This document shows positions 1 through 6,300 of a stretch of DNA of 9,257 nucleotides, piece by piece. The notes below the pieces were generated by a model. That model was given only the letters and a program-made list of their open reading frames with translations. It ran no database searches and was not told the DNA's origin. Source of the stretch: Candidatus Zipacnadia bacterium (GTDB lineage Bacteria > Armatimonadota > Zipacnadia > Zipacnadales > Zipacnadaceae); contig JALGTI010000104.1 in NCBI GenBank assembly GCA_029821455.1, forward strand, positions 1 to 9,257. Direction: 5' to 3'. The position numbers were made by a program, and so were the translations under genes. The first letter of the stretch is position 1, and every line of letters begins with the position of its first letter.

Positions 1-537
1 CTGCTGCCCGTCTATGAGGCGGCCACCCGCCGCGCTGAATCGGTCTCCTGCCTCTCCAATCTGCGCAACATTGGCATTGGGGCGCTTATGTACGCTGATG
101 ACTACGATGGCCGGTATGTCCCGGCTTTAGTGCCGGCCGAGACGCCAGGCTATGCAGTCTGCTGGGATGTGCTCTTGCAGCCCTACCTCAGGAACACCCA
201 GATCTACCTGTGCACCGCGGACCAGAGCCCTACCCCCGGGCCGTCCTGGACCTACTCGTACCCGCACAGCTACGGGGTAAACCTCGATGTGACGATGGTG
301 GGGGGCTATTGGGCAAACTCGCTGCTCTGCAGTCAGGTCAGGCGCCCCGCCGAGACTGTTCTGTTCTTTGGTATGCACAGGCAATTCTCCTACGGGTATA
401 GTTACTCGTGGGGCGCGATGCGCGAATGGGTGGCGGCCAGGCACGCTGAGGGCACCAACCTCGTCGCCTGCGCTGGCAATGCTAAGTGGTCGCGGTTGGA
501 TACGGACTGGGCTACCGAAAGGCACTGGGTACCCTGA
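1..537 (+). CDS. Pseudopilin of the DUF1559 / H-X9-DG family, C-terminal part (5' end outside window)
   Basis: The reading frame is open from base 1 and gives 178 residues before TGA at 535-537. The prepilin peptidase site and most of the hydrophobic N-terminal helix lie upstream. The visible N-terminus, LLPVYEAATRRAE followed by SCLSNLRNIGIGALMYADDY (residues 17-36), matches the family's conserved helix end and 'CxSNLxQIGxAxxMYAxDYDG' stretch. The globular part contains the usual LLQPYL and LCTADQSP elements. Proteins of this family resemble type II secretion/type IV pilus pseudopilins and are exported, membrane-anchored and often present in many copies per genome. Near the C-terminus the family normally ends with H-x9-D-G. 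Here H148 is present but the DG is Ala158-Gly159 (RHAEG...CAGNAKW), so the motif is degenerate. Family assignment is confident. The specific role is unknown, and I see no other pilus genes nearby. Confidence 0.85.
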   Translation: MLPVYEAATRRAESVSCLSNLRNIGIGALMYADDYDGRYVPALVPAETPGYAVCWDVLLQPYLRNTQIYLCTADQSPTPGPSWTYSYPHSYGVNLDVTMVGGYWANSLLCSQVRRPAETVLFFGMHRQFSYGYSYSWGAMREWVAARHAEGTNLVACAGNAKWSRLDTDWATERHWVP

Positions 538-740
538 CCGGCCTAATGGGATGGCCAGGGACACGAAACCTCAGCCAGCAGCCAGGTGTCTAATTCAGAC
601 AAGCAAGCTGCCCAGAGAACCTCGGCAGGCAAATATACGTCAATTGTTCAGGAAACCAGCTTCGGCATAGTGGCCGTGGCTACGGCGAAGCATAGATGCT
701 TAGGTAGCGCAGGGCTCCAGGCTGCGCAAAAATGCAACAG

Positions 741-761
741 GGGCAGGCGGGATGCGTGCCC
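741..761. repeat. Imperfect palindrome, REP-like (copy 1)
   Basis: GGGCAGGC (741-748) and GCGTGCCC (754-761) form an 8-bp inverted repeat with one mismatch around a 5-nt loop (GGGAT). A similar palindrome occurs at 3053-3069, also built on GCAGGCG/CGCCTGCC. Two related palindromes at gene borders suggest a dispersed short repeat family, although two copies are thin evidence. An in-frame ATG at 752 falls inside this hairpin and should not be taken as the htrA start. Confidence 0.5.
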
Positions 762-773
762 TACCCAACCGTC

Positions 774-779
774 AGGAGG
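774..779 (+). promoter_or_regulatory. Ribosome binding site of htrA
   Basis: AGGAGG, a perfect Shine-Dalgarno core, lies 11 nt before ATG 791. It decides the start. The in-frame ATG at 752 lies before this site and inside a palindrome, and ATG 806 is too far downstream of it. Confidence 0.75.
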
Positions 780-790
780 CGCAAACGAAA

Positions 791-2380
791 ATGGCAAGAC
801 GCTATATGACCGCTCATAACCACTCACACATAGCCTTGATCCTCATCAGTGTCCTACTTGGCGCGGTGATCACCGGGCTGATCCTCTCCTATCCACGGGC
901 CCAACAGGCGATAACGCCGCCAGTTGAAGCACAAGGGATAGCGGCTTTGGAGGACGGCTTTGTCTCGATAGCAGATAAAGCGATGCCGGCCGTGGTCACG
1001 ATTACGGCCGAGACAGTAGTTGAGCGTCGGATGCCGCAAATGCCAGACTTGCGTGAGTTCTTTGAGGGGCCGTGGTTCAGGTTCCCGCCGTGGTTTGGTG
1101 AGCCGGAGGAAGAGGATAAAGAGCCAGAGCGGCGTAAGTGGGAGGAGCGCACGCCAGTGTTGGGCTCTGGCTGGGTATACACAGAAGACGGTTACATCGT
1201 CACGAATTCCCATGTGGTGTCGGGTGCCAGGCACATCAGGGTGACGCTGCATGATGTCGAAAACGACCCCAAAGAGTACCCGGCAAAGGTCGTGGGTGAT
1301 GATCCCAAGACGGAGTTGGCCGTCATCAAGATTGACCCACCCCGCAAGCTCCCCACCTTGGCATTGGGTGATTCTGAGAACCTACGCGTCGGCCAGTGGG
1401 TATTGGCGGTGGGGGCGCCGTTCCGCTACGAGCAGACGGTGACGGCGGGTATCGTCAGCGCTAAGGGCCGTGAACTCCGGGGCGAGAGCAAGTACATCCA
1501 GCTTGGTGACATCATTCAGACTGATGCCTCCATCAACCCTGGCAGCAGTGGCGGGCCGTTGGTGGACCTGCGCGGCACTGTCGTGGGGATCAGTGTGGCT
1601 ATCGCGGCTCCAGGACTGGTACGCGGGAATGTGGGCATCGGCTTCGCGATCCCGGCCGAGACGGCTAAGGTCGTGCTGCCACAGCTCATTAGCGGAAAGA
1701 AGGTAGTGCGCGGCTGGCTCGGCATCAGTATAGCGAACCTCACCGAGAACATGTGCGACTTCTACGGCGTGCCCGCTGGAGGTGTCTTGGTCGAGAACAT
1801 CCAAGCGGATGGACCTGCAGCCAACAGCGATTTGCAGGAGGAGGACGTTATCGTGGCCGTGGACGGTCAGCCGGTGCGTGATACCTACGACCTGCAGAAG
1901 GTCATTGGCAGGAGAGCGCCAGGAACTACAGTGGCGTTAGATGTGTACAGGGACCGCAAGCTTACCCAGATTGAGGTTACTCTGGGGGAGATGCCGGGCA
2001 AGTACGCGGGCTTGGAAGAGGAGGAAGAAGAAGAAAAGGAAGAGGGTATTGTGGAGGAGCCGGAGGAGCCAGATACGGCCACTGCGCTGGGCATTACGGT
2101 CAGGAAGCTTTCCGAGAGCCAAGCCAAGCGGCTGGAGCTGGATAGCAACCAGGGCGTTTATGTGGAACAGGTGAAACGCGACAGCCCCGCTGCCGGAGTG
2201 CTGGATAAGGGGATAGTCATCCTGCGCGTGAACAGAGACGAGGTTGATAGCCTTGAGGAATTCGAGTCAGCAATGGAGAAAGCCGATAAGGGCGAGCAGG
2301 GCTACGTCATGCTGCGGATAAAGGTCAATCTATACGACGAGTGGACCACGAGAACTGTAGACATTGCGTTGGACAGGTAA
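791..2380 (+). CDS. htrA: HtrA/DegP-family serine protease, membrane-anchored, two PDZ domains
   Basis: This is a 529-residue protein, longer than E. coli DegP (about 470). HtrA proteases degrade or chaperone misfolded exported proteins outside the cytoplasmic membrane. A single N-terminal hydrophobic segment (residues about 13-34) suggests an uncleaved anchor. A charged, aromatic, proline-rich loop (about 78-122) precedes the trypsin-like domain. His141 sits in TNSHVV and Ser253 in GSSGGP, both at catalytic positions. The third position, Asp in the usual 'SDIAL/TDLAV' motif, is Glu175 in DPKTELAVIKI. PDZ1 spans about 307-400 (WLGISI start). A very acidic linker (about 408-427, seven consecutive Glu) leads to PDZ2 at about 430-527. 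The start is set by AGGAGG at 774-779. A strong terminator follows 24 bases after the stop, so the gene probably ends its transcript. Family assignment is certain. Whether Glu175 supports full proteolysis is open. Confidence 0.95.
   Translation: MARRYMTAHNHSHIALILISVLLGAVITGLILSYPRAQQAITPPVEAQGIAALEDGFVSIADKAMPAVVTITAETVVERRMPQMPDLREFFEGPWFRFPPWFGEPEEEDKEPERRKWEERTPVLGSGWVYTEDGYIVTNSHVVSGARHIRVTLHDVENDPKEYPAKVVGDDPKTELAVIKIDPPRKLPTLALGDSENLRVGQWVLAVGAPFRYEQTVTAGIVSAKGRELRGESKYIQLGDIIQTDASINPGSSGGPLVDLRGTVVGISVAIAAPGLVRGNVGIGFAIPAETAKVVLPQLISGKKVVRGWLGISIANLTENMCDFYGVPAGGVLVENIQADGPAANSDLQEEDVIVAVDGQPVRDTYDLQKVIGRRAPGTTVALDVYRDRKLTQIEVTLGEMPGKYAGLEEEEEEEKEEGIVEEPEEPDTATALGITVRKLSESQAKRLELDSNQGVYVEQVKRDSPAAGVLDKGIVILRVNRDEVDSLEEFESAMEKADKGEQGYVMLRIKVNLYDEWTTRTVDIALDR
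2014..2046 (+). repeat. Polypurine tract encoding the poly-Glu inter-PDZ linker
   Basis: Thirty-three consecutive purines made mostly of GAG/GAA codons encode most of the acidic linker between the two PDZ domains of HtrA. Such tracts can change length by replication slippage in whole codons, so linker length may vary between strains. This is an inference; only the composition is seen. Confidence 0.7.
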
Positions 2381-2404
2381 CCCAGACACGTGTGGTTGCT
2401 TAGT

Positions 2405-2440
2405 GCGCCCGGGCTATCGAAGTCCCGGGCGCTTGTTATT
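2405..2440 (+). terminator. Rho-independent terminator after htrA
   Basis: GCGCCCGGG (2405-2413) and CCCGGGCGC (2424-2432) form a perfect 9-bp GC-only stem with a 10-nt loop. A T-rich tail, TTGTTATT (2433-2440), follows. It starts 24 bases after the htrA stop and separates htrA from ogt transcriptionally. Confidence 0.88.
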
Positions 2441-2445
2441 GCGCT

Positions 2446-2480
2446 GGGACTTCAGCAGTTTTCAAGTGCCCCGGATGGGG
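2446..2480 (+). other. Possible alternative hairpins in the ogt leader
   Basis: GGGACTT (2446-2452) can pair with AAGTGCCC (2464-2471), leaving one bulged G. The same CCC bases can instead pair in CCCC-GGAT-GGGG (2469-2480). The two structures exclude each other. They lie just upstream of the ogt start, but nothing shows that they have a function. Confidence 0.2.
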
Positions 2481-2503
2481 TAACCTTGAGGCATCGAGAA
2501 AGG

Positions 2504-3088
2504 ATGAGTACCCCAACACTGATCTGCCGGACTCTTCACACACCCGAGGGCTGGTGGGGTTTATGCACCTCGGAGCAGGGCCTCAGGCATCTCTGGTGGC
2601 CTGCCAAAACCTCGGAGGCTGCAAAGGTGCTGTGGCCGGCTGAGGCCAGCGCGGGCGCTTCACAGCTACTAGATGCAGTGGCCAGCCAGATTCAGGAATA
2701 TCTGGACGGTCACAGGCGTCACTTTGAAGTGCCGCTGGACCTCAGCAGAATGCCTCAGTTTCGGCGGCAGGTTCTGGCGGCGTGCCGGCAGGTGCCCTAT
2801 GGTCAGTGCATCAGCTACGGACACTTAGCCCGACAGATAGGGCGGCCAAGGGCGGCGCGGGCCGTCGGACGAGCACTTGCCCGCAATCCTGTGCCCATTC
2901 TGATACCGTGTCATCGCGTTGTCGGCAGCGACGGCAGGCTAGTGGGCTTTGGCGGAGGGTTGAAATGGAAGATTTTGCTGCTCCGGCATGAAGGCATTAC
3001 CGTGTGCGAGGAGAAGATACTCACATCAGGGCTAGGAACCCGAACAGCATTCGCAGGCGTCGCGCCTGCCCCTCGCGGAGAAGGGTAA
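2504..3088 (+). CDS. ogt: Methylated-DNA--protein-cysteine S-methyltransferase (MGMT/Ogt type)
   Basis: This 194-residue protein removes alkyl groups from O6 of guanine (and O4 of thymine) by transferring them irreversibly to its own cysteine, a cytoplasmic DNA repair reaction. The C-terminal domain is canonical. It has a helix-turn-helix stretch, ISYGHLARQIGRPRAARAVG, with the arginine finger at Arg119, then Asn128-Pro129 and the acceptor Cys136 in IPCHRV. GFGGGLKWK follows, then RHEG with the conserved Glu163. The N-terminal domain (about 5-80) is divergent, as usual in the family. The start is ATG 2504, preceded by GAAAGG very close and TTGAGG (2485-2490) further up. An earlier in-frame ATG at 2390 would run through the htrA terminator and is rejected. 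The family usually ends shortly after HEG, but here about 28 more residues follow, the last ones read through a palindrome. No Ada-type regulatory domain is present, so it is a stand-alone enzyme. Confidence 0.93.
   Translation: MSTPTLICRTLHTPEGWWGLCTSEQGLRHLWWPAKTSEAAKVLWPAEASAGASQLLDAVASQIQEYLDGHRRHFEVPLDLSRMPQFRRQVLAACRQVPYGQCISYGHLARQIGRPRAARAVGRALARNPVPILIPCHRVVGSDGRLVGFGGGLKWKILLLRHEGITVCEEKILTSGLGTRTAFAGVAPAPRGEG
3053..3069. repeat. Perfect palindrome, REP-like (copy 2), inside the ogt 3' end
   Basis: GCAGGCG (3053-3059), loop TCG, CGCCTGC (3063-3069): a perfect 7-bp inverted repeat. It resembles the palindrome at 741-761. It lies within the coding end of ogt and encodes part of its C-terminal tail. 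There is no T-run after it, so it is not a typical intrinsic terminator. Confidence 0.6.
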
Positions 3089-3112
3089 ATATGTACCGGC
3101 GGGGAGCAGTTA

Positions 3113-3142
3113 TTGACTTGCGGTTGGTCTTTGGTATAGAAT
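3113..3142 (+). promoter_or_regulatory. Sigma70-like promoter for the giant exported protein gene
   Basis: TTGACT (3113-3118, 5 of 6 to the -35 consensus) and TAGAAT (3137-3142, 5 of 6 to the -10 consensus) are 18 bp apart. An overlapping TATAGA (3135-3140) at 16 bp is an alternative. The predicted start of transcription near 3149 leaves a leader of about 200 nt before ATG 3354. The position just after ogt and before the only large downstream gene fits its use. Confidence 0.6.
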
Positions 3143-3156
3143 AGCGTAGATTTGGT

Positions 3157-3180
3157 GCGAACACAGTCAGAAGTGTGCGC
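3157..3180 (+). other. Hairpin near the 5' end of the leader RNA
   Basis: GCGAACAC (3157-3164) and GTGTGCGC (3173-3180) pair at 7 of 8 positions around an 8-nt loop, a few bases after the predicted transcription start. Only TTT follows, so it is a poor terminator. It could stabilise the 5' end of the message. The rest of the leader (3181-3336) is G-rich and I recognise no riboswitch in it. Confidence 0.35.
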
Positions 3181-3336
3181 TTTGGCTGTGGTGGGCGGCC
3201 AGTGGGGATCGTTGCACGTGTGGTGGTGCAGGCAGCAGTGGCAGATACCCTCGTGAGGCTGGGTACACTGTTGAGGCTGTGGCTAGGGATACAACCGTCA
3301 CTCAGATTGGCATCTACTCCGTAGAACCAGAACCAT

Positions 3337-3343
3337 GGGGAGG
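3337..3343 (+). promoter_or_regulatory. Ribosome binding site of the giant exported protein gene
   Basis: GGGGAGG lies 10 nt before ATG 3354. It selects this start, which is followed directly by a signal-peptide-like sequence. ATGs at 3335 and 3344 are in another frame. Confidence 0.75.
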
Positions 3344-3353
3344 ATGGACCGCG

Positions 3354-6300
3354 ATGACCCATCAGCCGGCTCCGCTCTCAAAGTTTGCCGTTGCACTCCT
3401 GTTGTTGCTCATTCCCCTCATTCTGGTTGCGCAGGCGCCGCTGGCCTCGCAGCCCGCGATCTCCAAGTGTTTTGGAGGCGAGGGCATCTGGCCCAACCCG
3501 GCCTCGTCGCGGTCTGAGCGCTGGTACAGGCTCTACCTGACGTGGGACCCCGCGGACGAGTCCATCAACTACCTTTACATAAACGCTCCCGGCAACGGTA
3601 GCTTTTACGTCTGCCAAAACGGGAATTGGGTCCCTTCCGGAACCTTCGGGGTATCCTACTATCCGGCCAAGCCCCCTGACGGTGAAACGAGCCAAGCGGG
3701 CTACGGCTATGTCACCATCACCCTCGGCCCCTATGTTGGCTATGAAATCTCGGAGATGGGGGGGAAGTGGCACGGCGCCGGGCCCGATGGTATCGAAGGC
3801 ACCGGTGATGACACCGCGTTCGGGCGCACATACACAACCACCGGCACCGACTTTGAATGGCATGGTTATTACCACACCTGGAATCTAGTTGATGACTTAA
3901 AGGATACAATCAGTGGTGACGGCAGTCTATCAACGACAGGCACCATCATTACCGTCCCCGATGACGATGACATCTTGCAATGGTATTCAGGCGAGGCGGC
4001 TGGGATTGACCCGCTGGCGGTGGACACCGAGGGGCCCGACTACGAGAACGGCACAGGCAGCAATGCATATACGTTCAGGGTCCGCTATCGCTCCGGCTAT
4101 CACTATCGCAGCATCAGCTCCGGCCTCCGGCCGCGCTTCAACCGCGAAGACGAGCCCATCCCGGGGCCGGCGGCCTACCGGTGGATGATCACCCGGAGTG
4201 GTTCGCAATACGAAACCTGGGATTACGATACGGACTACTGGATACTGGACTTCAATGATGATCCCTGGTTTGACCATGTGGGCTACTGGCAGACCTGGTT
4301 CCACATCCCGGGCGTGTGTCTGATCATAGACAAAGATTATCTCCACCCGCACATAATGGTCAGAGAGGACCCGGGGGATGACGACTGGTCGGATGGCGCA
4401 ACGTATAAATACGTGGTGCAGCCAACCGACTACAAGAGCTTACTGGACAACCTGTTCGTGTTCCCGTATGACCCGGTGGGAGAGGATCCGCTGGATTCGC
4501 TCAACACTGCCATCGCCGGCCAGCCCCATTCCAACAACTATGCGGTGCTAAAGCCAGGCGGGCACATCTACGAGTTTATTGCTACCGACGACATTCAGCC
4601 CCACCTTGACACGGCGTTCGTGAACATTGGCCGGCCGGGCGACTCTGAGCAATATGCTTACATCTCCTATGCCTCGCCAGGCTTCCAGGCGCCAACCAAC
4701 CTAGTGCAGCGCTTCGCCGACAACGCCGGGGGCGGCGGCTTTGGCTACCCGTACGACTCTCAAGACACGACACGCTATCCCAAGGTTGACCCGCTGCTGT
4801 CGGCCCATCCGTTCTTCCCGCATCGCACGGGGTCTGCTGATCCGTATCCGGGCTCCACAGGCGGACTCAACGGCTACTGGCAGGATGGGGACCTGACGGG
4901 GCCGGACATCTACGGAGCGCTGGCCAACCCGTTTGATATGACCAACGACGGTGGCCCCATCATCGGCGGCGTGGAGGCGGGCTACGGTGATCCGGATATC
5001 GGGGGCGGGGGGAAAGGAAGCTCGACGGTGCGGTTCATCAATGACTGCACTATCTCCCCGAACCTGGCCAACATCTATCCTGACAGCGACCCTTTGACGC
5101 CGCTGCGGGGCGGCAAGTGGACCGAGACAACCAACTACAAGTTCCGCATCAATTACTGGCAAAGCGACAACGTCCAACCACTGTTGATCCAGGCTCGCAT
5201 TCGTAAGGCCTCCGGGCCGACCAGTGGCGGCCCGTGGCAGGCTTACACGCTCACGGCCGCCGATCCATCCGATACCGACGTTCGCGACGGAAAGGTCTTC
5301 CAACGCGAGCTTTCGGCGACTCAACTACCCGGCGGAGGTGGCCCTGGAGACTATCACTACTACTTCGTAGCTAGTGATGGCATCAACACAACCATATTCC
5401 CGAGGCGCCCCGGCGACCCCGCTGTTGGTCCAGGCGGTGTGGGTACGCAGCGAGTACAATGGTACGTGCGGGTGCCTCAAGGTGGGGGCACTCCGGTAGA
5501 TCCGGGAGACCCGGGCGTCCCTGGTGGGGCTGACTGGTACTGGTTCCGCGTCAACCAGCCGCCGCTGCTTTCTGACCACTCGGTCACCCCTCAGTCCGGA
5601 CGGCTGAATGACAGCTTCGTCTTCCGCGTGCGCTATCAGGACGGTGACGGCGTTGCCGACCCGGGCTGGACACAGCCCGCAACCGGCGATAGGCCATTCC
5701 GTTCGTATCTGTGGATTGATCTGTTCGGCGACATCCAGGGCGAGGCCAGCGTCGTCTCAGTGCCCAGCCAGACCCAGCTTACCTACTCGGTGCCTGATGG
5801 TTCTGGCTATGCCGATGACAGCTTGATTGGCTATACGGTGGAAATGCTCAGCGGCAATGCCATCAACAATGTCTATCAGATTACTGACAACACGGATACG
5901 AGTATCACGGTGGCCGGGGGCAGCACGCTGCAGACCGATGGCGTGCAAGCCAGTGACACCTTCAACATTGCCAACTGGTTCAGAGCTAGCATGCAGCCTC
6001 TGAACCCGTCCGATACCAACTACGTGGACGGGGCCGACTACACGGTGGACACGGCCACATTTGTGACTCTGGAGCCGGGTGTACACCGCTACTACTTCGA
6101 GTTCCTGGATGACTGGGGGGCGTGGCTATATCCGACCGAGCCGAACGTGAGCGTCGAAGGTGAGATGGTGCGCTATCCAGAGGCTGGCTCGTTTGTGGGA
6201 CCTGAGGTGCTGCCCAACCGGGCACCGACGCTGAGCAACTTCAGGTACACCCCGCAAGCCGCCAGTCCCACCGCCTATGATGGCACCACGGCTACAGAGT

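Larger units (their letters stand above)
538..790. other. Intergenic region between pseudopilin gene and htrA
   Basis: No protein-like reading frame is convincing here. The region holds the palindrome at 741-761 and the htrA ribosome binding site at 774-779. A promoter for htrA must be here or upstream, but the best candidate, TTGTTC (644-649) with CATAGT (666-671) at 16 bp spacing, is weak. A short GGCC...GGCC pairing just after the pseudopilin stop (near 539-560) has no T-run and is not a convincing terminator. Confidence 0.5.

Noticed and set aside
539..560. Hairpin after the pseudopilin stop as a terminator
   Set aside because: The stem is only about 4-6 bp with a bulge and there is no T-run.
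127..564. Minus-strand frame of 145 codons opposite the pseudopilin
   Set aside because: The plus strand encodes clear family motifs. The minus frame is a compositional shadow.
644..671. TTGTTC / CATAGT as htrA promoter
   Set aside because: Both hexamers are poor matches. I could not tell it from chance.
752..790. Upstream ATG as htrA start (13 more residues)
   Set aside because: It lies inside a palindrome and upstream of the AGGAGG site at 774-779. The N-terminal extension has no family support.
2390..2503. Upstream ATG as ogt start
   Set aside because: It would translate through the htrA terminator hairpin and adds sequence unlike the family N-terminus.
3191..3240. G-rich leader stretch as a G-quadruplex
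   Set aside because: G runs are mostly only two or three long and irregularly spaced, with a single run of four (3203-3206).
3378..3875. Minus-strand frame of 165 codons opposite the signal peptide and N-terminal region
   Set aside because: The plus-strand frame shows a signal peptide, a ribosome binding site and continuity over 5.9 kb. The minus-strand frame shows no family feature.
4701..5324. Minus-strand frame of 207 codons
   Set aside because: It lies opposite the giant protein gene, has no recognisable domain, and is expected from the codon use of GC-rich DNA.
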